This document shows, piece after piece, positions 11,799 through 24,800 of a DNA stretch of 64,000 nucleotides. The notes beneath the pieces were generated by a model. The model did not search any database. It saw nothing but the letters and a program-made list of their open reading frames with translations, and was not told where the DNA came from. The stretch spans positions 13,144,001 through 13,208,000 of the forward strand of contig OZ176054.1 of NCBI GenBank assembly GCA_964247055.1, in the 5' to 3' direction. The DNA is from Paragordius varius. Taxonomy: Eukaryota; Nematomorpha. How positions within the stretch are numbered: the stretch's first letter is position 1; each line of letters opens with the position of its first letter. The position numbers were made by a program, and so were the translations under genes.

Positions 11799-12158
11799 TC
11801 ATCTTTTCTTAAATCCATATTTTTTTCTTTCGTAAAACAAATCCGTTTTGGCGCTTCCCAGATTAACTATTTTCGGACAACCGTCTCTCTAAAAATTAAA
11901 ATCATGCAAATATACGTCTTTTTCTTGCATTGTACATTCTTTACAGTAATAGGCATCTGATATTCCTGGACCACCACATATAACACACCTTCCCTGGTAA
12001 GAACCGTAATTACATTCATCACAAATTCGAACTAAAGTACAAGGTCTGACATATGAATCACAAATTACACATTTTCCATCACATTTTTCACACAATCTCC
12101 CAATAGCTACTCCTGGTTGTTTTCTGCAAAAGATAAGATCGGGGTGGTGCCGAGCCAT
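11799..12158 (-). CDS. PHF5A: PHF5A, SF3b subunit of the U2 snRNP (complete, two exons)
   Basis: Exon 1 is 12158 down to 11916 (81 codons) and exon 2 is 11888 down to 11799 (29 codons plus TGA). Together they give 110 aa, the usual length of this family, with only about five differences from the human protein as I recall it. All 13 cysteines of the zinc-knot fold are present (C11, C23, C26, C30, C33, C40, C46, C49, C58, C61, C72, C75, C85). The protein is a core component of SF3b, helps U2 snRNP recognise the branch site and acts in the nucleus. The two exons are separated by a 27-nt phase-0 intron (11889-11915) with GT-AG ends; without splicing the frame ends after eight aberrant residues and loses the conserved C-terminus starting [11 protein letters not shown]. 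Identification is certain; the intron size is unusual. Confidence 0.97.
11889..11915 (-). other. 27-nt micro-intron in PHF5A
   Basis: On the minus strand it reads GTATATTTGC at the donor end to AATTTTTAG at the acceptor. Its removal restores the conserved reading KD|RDGCPK. The length is well below the usual minimum for animal spliceosomal introns, while Nup98 introns in the same window are at least about 100 nt. Confidence 0.93.
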
Positions 12159-12824
12159 TTAAAATTATGAATGAATAAATACAATTACCAACATTGAAAA
12201 TATTTTTTAGCATCTTGGACAAAAACCCTAATATGGTAGTAATAAAAAATGAAGCTCATATAAACAATTATGTCTATAATTTATAGTCAGCGGGAAAAAA
12301 CTAAAATTATTTAGTAATAGCCATATACATTTTTTTATATTAGAATTAATCTAAAAATTGTATGTAGTCAAGTTTTCATCCCAAAATAATACCTAAATAA
12401 AATATATATGCGCGAATATAATATTATTTGCTTTCTCAACAAACATCGAATTAGTTCACCGAGCAAAATCAGCAATCAATAATTTTAATTAAGACATAGT
12501 AGAAAAAGCGGTAGGCCTAGTAAAAAGACATGGAACACCTGAAAGGTTTAATGCGCTGTCTATATCAGAGCAAAAAATAACGAAAATCTTTTCATAAGCT
12601 TTCAGAGGTTTTAAACAGAAAGTTGTGGTCCTGGCTTGATCCAGAGGTGTATTTAAACAAACGGATATCTCTCATCAATTATTTTAACTGTTATTAAATA
12701 TAAAAAATTTTATAATTTTGGGTCTTAGAGTCATATAACACAGGTAATCATAAAATTCAATTAAAATCTTGAGAATATAGCATTCTTGTTATAAGAATAT
12801 CAAGGTATATTAACACTTTTTTAC
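12159..12824. other. Upstream region of PHF5A
   Basis: AT-rich. On the plus strand about 12506-12600 there is a short protein-like frame (VEKAVGLVKRHGTPERF) that soon ends in stops; it may be transposon debris. No gene assigned. Confidence 0.3.
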
Positions 12825-12976
12825 TTGGGATGGTATTGTATTATAGCTTAGATAAATATTGATTTCAGATCCCATTGAGTTGAAAATCCAGTTCCAGCCT
12901 TGCTTTCTCGGGAACCACTCAGGATACATTTTTCCTAAGAAATAATCGGGTTTCGGTTCTAGTGGTTCTCGTATGA
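12825..12976 (-). CDS. Possible orphan exon, unrecognised
   Basis: On the minus strand an AG at 12978-12977 is followed by a 50-codon open stretch and a GTAAAA donor at 12824. The first 35 residues look strongly protein-like, with charged and aromatic residues: REPLEPKPDYFLGKMYPEWF then PRKQGWNWIF. I cannot name a family. It lies upstream of PHF5A on the same strand, separated by about 670 bp. No matching neighbouring exon was found, so it may be an exon of a gene lost in repeats, a pseudogene or chance. Confidence 0.3.
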
Positions 12977-13155
12977 CTTTTTTTAAAAATAAAATTTATT
13001 TATATTAGTTTTTAATATTGATTGTATAATTTTATTTTTTCTAGATTTCCATAAAAATCAAATAACCATGATAATTTTAGAATATTTTCTTATGGTAATC
13101 GGTTGAAATGGAATTACCATGTCGTCAATTTTTTTAATGTCTTACACTTAACACC

Positions 13156-13724
13156 TTAACACTCGGATACAACACATTCATTTTAGTCTTTCGATTCAAA
13201 TTGGGGTAGTTAAATACCCCGGGCCTTTTTATAATCGAATTCTTTAAAAAATATGGAAGGAATCGAAACCATTACAAAATTTCGCACTTCTATGACATCA
13301 AACCGAAATATGTAAAAAAAAATTTTGAAAAATACTTGATATTACTTATTTTTAGCTAAAACCGAAAGGTAAAAATTTAGTCAACGTGGCATGCAAGCAA
13401 TGGTAAAATTAAAAAATAATACAAAATAAAAAGCGTTTTCTGTTTTTATCAATGTTAGATGTGTTATAAATATAAAATTAGCTTTTATTTTTGCTTTAAA
13501 ATCAAATAAACACGATATTTTGCAAAAATGTTGTGAAATAAAAATGGCATCGAAGTAGTTTGACATGGAACTTTTTTTTTAAAACAAAATTTTATTGAGA
13601 TATTTTGGCATATTTATATAATTTTTATTAGGATAGAAGCATATCTATTGGGACCTTTTCCTTCGGTAGTATTTTAAAAATCCTAACTCAAATATTTAGA
13701 TACCCCATTGAATCGAAGTGTTAA
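13156..13724 (+). mobile_element. Non-autonomous element family M2, copy 1
   Basis: A 569-bp unit starts TTAACACTCGGATACAACAC and ends GAATCGAAGTGTTAA, so the outer bases are inverted (TTAACACT). Near each end is a short motif GGGGTA..TAAATACCCC. Two further copies follow within 1.5 kb. No coding capacity. Superfamily unknown. Confidence 0.65.
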
Positions 13725-13829
13725 TGGAACCACTGACATACTGAAAAAGATTTATTCAATCAATATATTAAATACATTTACCTGGGGTAAAAAAACCGGA
13801 TAAAATATAAATATCTATATCAAAAAAAT

Positions 13830-13960
13830 GTATCAGAATTATCATGGTACTTTTGGTTTTAGCCTTATGAGCGATATAAGAGATTTGTTTATACATTTGT
13901 GGTAAGTGCCCCAAAAGTTGCAAAATTTGCGCACATTTTTTGATAATATATTTTTTTGTA
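13830..13960 (-). repeat. Fragment of the hAT-type element family, reverse orientation
   Basis: The stretch ATTATCATGGTACTTTTGGT and the following bases to about 13950 (GTAAGTGCCCCAAAAG) are the reverse complement of the conserved 3' part of the element at 51640-52877. It sits between two M2 copies. Confidence 0.4.
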
Positions 13961-13966
13961 AATGCT

Positions 13967-14532
13967 TTAACACTTGGATACAACACATTAGTCCTTCGAT
14001 TCAAATTGGGGTATTTAAATACCCCAGGTATGTTTAGAATCAAATTCTTAAAAAAATATGGAAGGAATCGACCATGGAAAAATTTTGCACTTATTTAACA
14101 TTAATAAACCAAAATATATATAAAATTTTAATAAAAAATACTTGATATTATTTATTTTAAGCTAAAACCGAAAGGTAAATATTTAGTCAACCTGACATGT
14201 GTGTAATAGAATTAAAAAATAATACGAAAAACACCTCTTTTTCTATTTCTATCAATGTTAGATGTGATTTAAATTTAAAATTAGTTTTAATTCTACCCTT
14301 AAAATTAAATGAAAACGATATTTTGCAGAAATTTTGTAAAATAAAAATGGCGTCGAAGTAGTTTGACATGGAACTTTTTTTCAAAACAAAATTTATTTAG
14401 ATATTTTGGCATATTTATATAATTTTTAATATAGAAGTATAAATTTGGGACCGTTTCCTTCAGTAGTTTTTGAATCCTAATTTAAATTAAGTCTGGGGTA
14501 TTTAGACACCCAAAATTGAATCGAAGTGTTAA
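13967..14532 (+). mobile_element. Element family M2, copy 2
   Basis: A 566-bp copy in the same orientation as copy 1, starting TTAACACTTGGATACAACAC and ending GAATCGAAGTGTTAA. It shares the internal segment GGCGTCGAAGTAGTTTGACA (near 14350) with copy 1. Confidence 0.65.
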
Positions 14533-14650
14533 TGTAAAAAATATAACTAAAAATTGTTTTTACAAAATTGTAATTTTTAGATATGGACTTTGCAAGTCCG
14601 AAATTTTTCGCGCTTCTAAAATGGTCTAGTTATCTAAAAATAAACGCAAT

Positions 14651-15184
14651 AATGCCAAGGATTTGAATTGGGGTATCTAAATACCCCAGACTAAATTTGA
14701 GATAGGATTATTTAAAAACTACTGAATGAAACGGTCCTAATTTAAATTTATTTCTATCCCAAAAAAATATATAAAAATGCCAAATATCTCAATAAAATCT
14801 TGTTTTAAAAATAAATCCATGTCAAACTTCGACGCCATTTTTAATTTTCAAAATTTTTTACAAAATATCGTCTTCATTTTAAAGGTAATAAAGCTAAGTT
14901 TTGATTTAAGTTATATCTAACATTGATAATAATAGAAAAAGCTGTTTAATTTTTCAATTTTACCATTGCACGCATGTCACGTAGACTAAATTTTTACCTA
15001 ATAAATAATATCAAGTATTTTTGAATAAAATTTTATATATTTTGGTTATGTTAAATTAGTGCAAGATTTTGCCATTTCGATTCCTTCCATATTTTTTAAA
15101 GAAATAAATTTTAAACTGGCCTGGGGTATTTAACTACCCCAATTTGAATCGAAGGACTAAAATAATGCTGTATCCAAGTGTTAA
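14651..15184 (-). mobile_element. Element family M2, copy 3 (reverse)
   Basis: A 534-bp copy in reverse orientation, ending TGTATCCAAGTGTTAA on the plus strand. With copy 2 it forms a large inverted repeat across 13967-15184. Confidence 0.6.
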
Positions 15185-15986
15185 ATATATGTTAAATTTT
15201 GATATCAATTAAAAATATTTTCAAAAAATGGATAATTATAAAAAATTTATTTTTAAAACTTTGTTTAAGCGTACTTGTTTAAAATTTTGGGAACGGTAAA
15301 ACGCTTTAAAATATTAAATAAACTTTTTCAGTATTATTATATAATACTGAACATTTCTACCACACAAAATTTTCAAATCAATTATTCCTTCGTCTTTAAT
15401 TTTTTACAAAATTAACCAAAATTTTTAAGCAAACAAACCTTAATATTAAAATTTTTTAAATTGTTAAAATGTTCAGCATCATTGAATTATATAGAAAATT
15501 ATAATATCTTAAAACGTTTTTAACCCTTTCTATCATACATAAGAATAATAAACAATTAAGAGCAACGGTACTCAAATCGTCGCCATAAAATGCCTTATGG
15601 CCCTTTAAAAAAATTTGAACCATTGTTTGAGGGCCAAAAAACGTTTATAAGCTCCCGTGCAATACCAATTAAATATTTTTGATCAACCTTAAATGTAAAT
15701 TAATATATCAAAAATATTTTGGACTTGAGCTACACCGATTAACTCTAAAAGTTAGAAAACTATAAAAAAGTTATTCTAATCAGAAAACGTTTGATAATAA
15801 TATTTTTGGAAAAAAAAACTTTTAAAAGAGTAGTTTAATGACTTTTCTATAGCTATCCGAAAATGTCATTGTCTATAAGTGAAAAAGTAATTAAGTTTTA
15901 AAACACAAAATAAAACCTTTTTTAATTTTTCGCGCTTTACAAGGTCCCAGCACTCGTGAAATCATCTGTATTTTCCGTCATCTTAA
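15185..15986. other. Upstream region of Nup98
   Basis: AT-rich. About 15570-15620 contains CGGTACTCAAATCGTCGCC and a GGCCC string reminiscent of a decayed hAT end. I see no clear TATA box or other promoter element before the Nup98 start codon. Confidence 0.3.
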
Positions 15987-18805
15987 ATGTTTGGTCAAAA
16001 ACCACTCTTTGGAGGAACATCTTCCTCTATTTTTGGGCAACAAACTCAATCAACTCAAAATATATTCGGAACAACAAGTAACCTCTTTTTTATTATATAA
16101 ATATTTTTTGTTTTGAGTATGCCGTATTAGAAATAATAAAATAAATTCCAAATATAATTTTTTTAAAGACAACTATTTAACTTGAATTTCTTGATTATAT
16201 TCCATTGTTTTGGGTTGAAAAGAAATAAGAATTAAATTAATTGTAATCATAAGTCAGCCGTGTTTAACACAAAGCTTCGCGGGCCGCATCTCAAAGATAT
16301 GTCGGAATTTTAGGCGTAATACTGGCAAATACTATTTATTTAAACACTTCTGGCTAGTTTCTTGTCAAAATTTGAAAGACATATTCAAAAAATGTTTATC
16401 AGAGTGCCTCATTTAAAATGGATCTCTATTATCTTTTACGTTTTTTTCCCATATAGTTTTATATTTTTTGCATTTAAGATCCAACTCAAGCCGTGGTTCC
16501 GTTCGGTCAACAACCCCAACCCTCGGCGACCCCTTCTCTGTTCGGTCAACAACAGCCAACCCTAAATAATCCTTCGACAAATTTGTTTCAACCTCAAACA
16601 CCTGGGACATCTGCTTTCTGTAAGTTAAGTTTTTTAGTTAATTTTGAAAAATGTTTGTGTGTAATTTTAGAATTTGAAATATTCCCTTTTTTGTTTGATG
16701 AGTAACATTGAGTTTTTTGAGAAATCATATCTAAATATTTACTATACAATGTTTTGGTTGAAAATGAAATTTAGAATGTTACATATTTGAATTATATTTT
16801 TTACTTATAAACCGCCAATCGCAAACATATGCAAAAAATTTTTTCGTTTAAATAGTTGATCATTTTATAAAAAAAAGTATAACCCTTTATCCTTTTATAT
16901 TTCCTTTCCTTAGAGATATTTTTAAATACTATCTATATAGCTAAAAAATTGGTTAATTCACTAAAAATAAAATATTTTTAGTTTTATATTGAAATAAAAT
17001 ATATCTAATTTTAGCGTTTGGTCAAACACCGAATGCACAAACGACGCCATCTTTCTTCGGTGGGGCATCGACAGTCACCAGCAATGTGGGGTTCCCTTCC
17101 GCCCCTCAACAGACGCCATCTTTCTTTGGCGGTGCATCCACCGGTGGTGGCCTTTTTGGGATGGCCACTGCCCCACAAACAGCTGGTAGTAAACTTTTAT
17201 TCTTAATGCTAATATATAAAAATTTTTGGTTAAAATTGGTTTAATATACATGATTTTAAATGGTTAATTTTTAAAAACGGTTGTTTTTTATCAAGCAAAT
17301 TTTTAAAATTTTATTTGCATACAATAATAACATATTTTTAATGTTTGATTCGGATTTTACATTAATATTTGGTATTTTTGGTTTTATGCTATTTCGATAT
17401 TTTTTATTTGTGAACATTGGGCATATATAAAATGGCTCTAAAATAAATGCTTTAATAATATAAATACTTTTCTTTAAATTCAAAAATATATAGCATTTTT
17501 TCCAATTTTAATGTGAAATCTATCTATATTTCTTATTTAAAATTATTTTTGTCAAAAAACATTTTATTCAATTTAAGGCACAACGATCAAGTTTAAAGCC
17601 CCAACCGCGCAAGATACAATGTATCGAAATGGAATTTCCCAAAACGTTACTATTGGAATTCAATGCATTTCAGCCATGAAGGAATATGAAAATAAATCTC
17701 TTGAAGTATCAATTAATTAAAATAACTTGTAAAAAAGGTTTATTGAAAATTAGTAAAATTTAGATATAAATTCTGATATGTCGTTTTTTTATAAAAACAG
17801 ATTTAAAACTAAATTTAAAAGGTAAAAGATTGTATTCGTTTTTTTGTATAGATAATATACATGTTTTTTTGGAATTTGTTTATATAAGTCAATTGATAGT
17901 ATATTAAGTTATGAATGGAATTATATGCAATAAAAATTTATGTATAAGGATAAAACTTAAGAATAAATGTTTTAATATAATATATTTCAATCTGGAACAG
18001 ATGTAAAGAAACATATACTAAACTATTTAAAAATTTGATTATTATAATTCCTTAATATTTTACTTTATAATTTTAATTTTATATTCTAAAAAAGTTTTTT
18101 TTTATAATGAATATTAACTCGTAAATTTATAGATACTAACATGAATATGGGTGGGAATGACTTATTATTAATTTATGTTCGAAAAATTTTGCGTTTTAAA
18201 TGTAATTTTGTCAATTTCTTACTCCTACCTAACAAGCCCTTTTTATTTTTTTATTTTTATATATAAAAATTAAGGTTTAGAGAATATTATTTTAAAGTTT
18301 TTTTTCTGTTGAATTTCTTGATTTTTTTACTTTCTTGTTAGGAATTACGTCTCGAAGATTATATGGCAAATCGAAAAACTGCGACAGTAACCGGTTTAGG
18401 GTTAGGTTCGACCCCCTTTCAACTCGGTCAAACAGGTGAGTCAGCTGTTTTTTTTTCAAAATATAACTAGTAAACTCAAACTTTTAAAATGTGTCGAAAT
18501 TTATTAATTTCTGCATATTAGAACTAAAATATTTTTCCAAGAAGAATATTAATAAAACTTTTTTTTGCGCGAAATAATATTTTATTAGCACTTGATTGAT
18601 CAAATTTTTTGATTTTTTTGGGATTTTATATTATAATGTTTTTTATAAATAGAATGAGAATAATACTTTTTAGAAAGTAATAGAAAGATGAAAAAAAGTT
18701 TAAAGTTTCTTTTTATGGAATATAAAAGAAAATATCGAGGTTTTTTTTATAAAAATTGCGTTTTTTTTGCACATCGAATAAAATATTTTTGCCTTTTAAT
18801 TTTTA

Positions 18806-18840
<35 letters not shown>

Positions 18841-21800
18841 TTCCTCACTGTTTGGTGGTACCCCACAAAGCAGTACGACGACCAACATTTTTGGGGTAAA
18901 TTCCAACCCCAGTATTTTTGGTGCTTCCTCGTCTTCGTTTCTGGTTTTATTTTATTTAAAATTTTATTTAATTTATAAATTAAATTTTAATTTGATTAAA
19001 TTTTAATTTTGTAAGTAAATATGTTTAAAAATAAGCTATTGAATATATATATATATATATATAAGTTTAATGTCCAAATTAAGGGGTATTTTATAATATA
19101 TTTTTAAAATATTTTATAAATTTTTTGATTTTTTTTATATATTTCTTTAATTTATGTTTTTTTAAAAAAATTTAGACTAGTACTACACCTTCGCTGTTTG
19201 GAGCTGCTCAGGTATTTTTTTATTTTTAGAAAATTTAATTTTTTTCGAATAAAAGAAAATTTTTTTATTTTTATACCATAAAAATTTTTCTTATATTAAA
19301 AATTTTATATTTTTATATCCTTTAAAAATTTGCAATTTGAAAAAATTATATTTTTTATTTATTTTTTTATTAATATTTTTTTATTTTATATATAATTTAG
19401 CCTTCCGCAACACCCAGTCTTTTCGGGCAACAAACGGTAAAAAATTTAAAATTATTTTATTTATTCAAAAAAAAATAAATTAAATATTTCTGTGATTTAA
19501 TTAAATATTAATTTTTTTTACAATTTTGAATTTTTTTTTTAGTCACAACCAACAGCTGTTGCGACTCCATTTCAGTTTGGCGTTACGCCTCAAGTATATT
19601 TTATATTTTTTTGTAATTTTTTTTGAAAAAAAATTAAATTAACCGAAGCTCATTTAATTTAAAAAGAATTTTTTTAAAAGATTTTTTGTAATATATTTTT
19701 AACAATATAAGTTAGATTTGGAATATAGTATTTATTAATTATAGCTATAAAATGATTATATGGAAAGAATTAAGGTTTAATATGGGGCTGTCTTTTATTT
19801 GTCTTATATTGTTTTGTCTTTTTTAAATAATTCCTATTTTATTTTTTATAGTTTGTTTTTTTTTAAATTTTATACTATAAAATTTTAAAATTTTTTTATA
19901 GTTTTATTTAACACTTAATGTCAAACATTATTCCATTTTTTTGTATTTCATTTATTTTTTAATTCCGAATTTTTTATATCTTAGGTAGCAAGCAATGCCC
20001 CGAGCTTATTTGGAACAGGGGCGGCGAAACCCGCCCTCTTTTCTGGTTTTGGCCAGCCGACCGCTCCTGCCATCTCGACTACCCCGGGATTTTCATTTAA
20101 TTTTGGTAATTCATAATTTTTTTTTGAAAGTTTAAGAATTGTTTTATTAAAAAACTTTTTAATTCTTTTAATTAGGATTTGCATAAATAATTATATCATT
20201 TTCTTAAGTTTATTCTTTTTTCTTTATTATAGTTTCGAAATAGTTTTTTCTTAAAAAGTTCTATATATGTATTCATCGTACTAAGTTAAAAACATTTAGA
20301 ATTTTTTTTTCAGTTTTACATAATTTAACTTTCAGAAAACTTATATTTTTGTTTGAGAACACTGTATTTTTTGAAAAAAAAACATTATGTTAAAAAACAA
20401 ATTTTTTACCTGGAATAGGAACTTTTTTATTTATTTTTAAAATGTTTTTCTATTAAGGAAAAATCCTCAGTTTTTATCAGGATTGGAAAAATTATAACCA
20501 TTTTTATTGATTTAAATATAAAACTCAAAAATATTTTTTCCTTAAAAATTCTCAAACTATTTTTATATAGGTAGCACAGTAGTTTCAACTTCATCATCAG
20601 CTGTTCCTGGGGGGTTTTTTGGAGGGCAACCCACTGTGGTCAGTTCAACGACCCCAAGTTTTTTTGGCGCCACACCTGCTCTGGGCTCTAATCTTTTTGG
20701 TAAAATTGCTTGTTTTCCATAAAATCAATTGGAATTGGAATTAATTAGGATTTGATTAAATGTTAAATGTCATTTTTTGCCAAAATATAAATTTTTTAAC
20801 CTAATTCATAGAACAGTAAAACTTTTAAAATTATACGGACAAAACGTGAAAATATAAGAACGGATTTTTTTTCTAAATTACAACCTTACTTTTTTTAATT
20901 CCTTATCTTATGTTACTCATTTGTTTTAAACTGCATTATATTTATCAATTATTATGTATTTTTTGATAAATGATTTTTAAATAGGATAAATTACGGTTTA
21001 GAAAATATGAGGGTATCTTTTAAAAAAAATATTTGTCCCTATATTTTCACATTTTGTCCGTATAAATTCATAATTTTACTGTGTATTTTGACAAAAAATG
21101 TTAATATTAAAATATATTAATATTTTTTTTGATAATTAATTTTAACATTTATTATATTTTTAGGTCAACCGGTTGCAAGTTCGACCCCATCACTATTTGG
21201 ATTTCCTTCTGGTATTAATTTAAGAAATTTTTTTTAATTTCACTTTAAATGTTTAAGATTTAAAATTTGGTGGTGAATTTATAATTATTAATAAATTTAC
21301 AGTATAATATAAAAATATAAATATTAATTAATATACTATAGATATATTTAGAAATATCACATTATTTAGCTTAACTTTGAAGTTTTGTCCTATAGAAATT
21401 AGGGTTTTATATTCAAAAGTATTTATATATATATATATATATATATTAGGCTTATTTTCCCCACACTATATATAGTTGTGGTCAATTGGTAACACACTCT
21501 ACTAGTGTATGGAAAAAACAACAAAATATCTAAATTTAACAATCTTTACCCATCTAATAACATTACATTACTTTAATGATTTAAGACTTTGTTGTTGTTT
21601 TTTCCATACACTAGTGTGTTGCCACACCACAACTATATATATAGTGTGGTTAATAAGCCAGTATTAAAATGCAAACTATAATACGTGGGTAGAAAATAAG
21701 GTTTCTAAACATTTGATTTCCGCTTTATATTTAATTTGATTTTTAAAGCTGTTTCAACAAATGCGCCACCTTCCCTGTTCGGCGGCCAACAGCCTCAACA

Positions 21801-24800
21801 AACATCAACCGGAGGGGGATTTTCATTTTTTGGGGGCGGGAATATTCCAGGGCAAGCATCTGCCCCATCTGCACCCACAGGTGGAGGCAGTACATTCAAT
21901 TTCTTTGGATCATCATCAGCTGTTATCACTACGACTTCAACTCAGGCCGCGCCAAGCTTTGGCGCGTTTGGATTTGGAGCTGCTACCGGTATATTTTGTC
22001 TAGATTATAGATTCTAGAATATTCTATTTTTTTCGTTTCTACAGTTATTTAAATGTGTTTTGATTAGAGTTCCATAAGGAAAAGTGTGCGTAATAGATTA
22101 AAAATTTATTTTCTTTTTACTTTATGTTTGTCGTTTATAAATTTATGTTACACACATGTCTATATCCAAACATATTTTCAAAACAGCTGGCAGTGGGGGC
22201 GCTTTTGGATTTCCCGCCAAAACAACTTCTTCTGCAGCTGCTCCAACTGGATTTTCTTTCTTTGGCGCTCCTTCTCAAACATCAGCTGTTGTCAACACAA
22301 CAACACCTTCCCTGTTCGGTTTTGGCGGCGGGCCATCATCTGTGTTTGGCGCGCCACAAACACAGCTAGGAACTGCGCCCTCTTTTGGGGCAGCCACTAC
22401 ATCAGCTGGTGGGCAATTTTCTTTGTTTCAAATGCCGTCCGCTGCTCCATCAGCTGTTTCAGCCCCAAATCTATTTGGTGGTGGAGGAGGATTTCCGTCT
22501 GCACCCGGATTCAACATGGCGGCGCCCATAAGTAGTACTCCTGCGCCATCTTTGTTTGGCTTTGGTACAAATCAAACGCCTGCATTTGGGTAAGTTTTTA
22601 CAGATACACCTATATAAAATTTAAATGATACGGACAAAACATAAAAATATAAGACAAATGTTTTTTTAATTCTAAAAAGCGGAGGAAAATACATTTATTC
22701 AGGGTCAATAATATTTTTCTTTAGTCTGTAAAGTTTTTATCCTTAAATCTGGCAAATATGAATATAATTTTTACAATTTTATATCATTTACATTTCAAAT
22801 CCATTCACCCCTTAAACAGAATGAATGGAATTTCGTTTAAAATTAATATAATAAAGAAAAATATGATAAACTGCGCCACAAAGGAATATAGATCACAATA
22901 ATAATAATAATAATGGGTTAAATTAGCCCCAAAATTGATGAAATTTATTTTTAGGGGGTTTAAAATGTTTACGATTAAATGGTTTTAAATGTTAAGAGTG
23001 AATTTGAAAATAATGCTAAGGTATATTTGATCAAAATTATGTTTTAGAGGGAATTTAAAATATTTTACAGGGAATTTAAACTGTTTTAGAGTGAATTTGA
23101 AATATTTCAAGTGGTAACTTAAAAAAATATAATATTTTTTAAACCAAATTCTTCTATATTGATAGTTCTTTTGGGGGAACTGGAAATACGAATAATCCTT
23201 TTAATTTTGGAAATTCGTCGATTCAACCAACCGGTTTTGGCGGTTCTTCTTTATTCGGTCAATCATTGGCGACCCAACAAGCATCAGCGCCATCATCTGG
23301 TTTATTTGGTAATCTTTTTTTTATTTTGATTTAAAATTGCATTTTTAACAAATAAAACTTTTAAAGTAATAACTCTTTAAAAATCAGTTATTTTATGTTA
23401 ATTTTTTAGAGATTATTATTTGGTTTTAATCTTAAATGGCTTAAAAAGTTGAGAAATTATACAGTAAAAACTGAAATAATACGGATAAAACTTAAAAATA
23501 TTATGACTAATAATTTTTAAGACAACTATATTTTTAAATCTTGATTTATTTAAATAAAACTCATTATTTATAAATGGCATAATTTTAATTGTAACTAAGT
23601 TGCTTATATGGGGAACATTTAGATTTTAAAAGTATGGTTGTCTTTTAGATAAAAATATTTGTCTTTATATTTTAACGTTTTGTCCTTATGTTGAATTTTA
23701 ATTTTTACTGTAAAATGCCAAAATTGTTTAAAAAGTACAAATATTGACAGTTTTTTACTTTTAAAGAAACCATATTTAAATATTTTATTAAATATAGTGA
23801 AATTCAAATTATACTATGGGCTAAACGTAAAAATATAAAGACATATATTTTTTTAAAATACAACCAACACAATACTTTTTATACCTTAATTTACCCCTAT
23901 AAAAATATTTAAATACAATTGTAAAATATATAATTTGTTGTGTTACCAAATTTATATTATCCATTTGGATTTGAAACACCTTAAGTAAATTAAAAAAATT
24001 TTTAAATGGTTGTTTAGTATTGTCTTTATATTTTCAGTTTTCTCCGTATAATTTGAATTTTTACGGTAATAACAAACGCATATAAAAAATCCTTTTAAAA
24101 ATAACTCTATTTAAAATATTTTTAAATATATATAATATTTTGAGAATATTATTTTTCATTCTATTCATATATGTAATAATTTAACTTTAGTTCAATCCCA
24201 ACCAACTCAAACACCGCAAATAACCCAATCAAATTATACAGGGTATAGTATATATATATACATATTAATTTTTTTTCATATATATCTGGTTTTTTTTTCG
24301 ATTTAAAATGTATGATTACTTATATTTTTACTTACACTTTGTAGATCCTTGATACCATCAAGCTTAAGCGCTCAAACATTTCAAAATGGTAATTAATTTT
24401 TTTATTTTTTAATTGTTAATTTTTTTTAATTTTTTGTTGAAAATTTTTTATATTTTTTTTAGTAAAATATGAAAAGAAATGAAATAATACGGACAAATTA
24501 TAAAAATATAAAGACACAAATACTATTTTTTTCTAAAACCATACTTTTGTTTCAAACCTTAATTTTTTTCCTACATAAATTATTAAAGTTACATTTTTAA
24601 ATGATATAACTGAGTGTAGGTATTATCAATTTACTTCATCTTTAATTCCTATTTTGTAATTTAAAACGATAAGTAATATTGTGTAAATATTAAGGCTTAA
24701 AAAGTATGGCGTTATCTTTATATTTTTACGTTTTGTCCATAAAATAGTGTGAATTTTATTTTATCGATTAAAAATTTAAAAATAAATTTAATTTAAAAGA

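Noticed and set aside
22086-22535. 149-codon and 81-codon plus-strand frames over Nup98 exon 14
   Set aside because: They are out of frame with the FG-repeat reading, which continues cleanly across splice sites on both sides.
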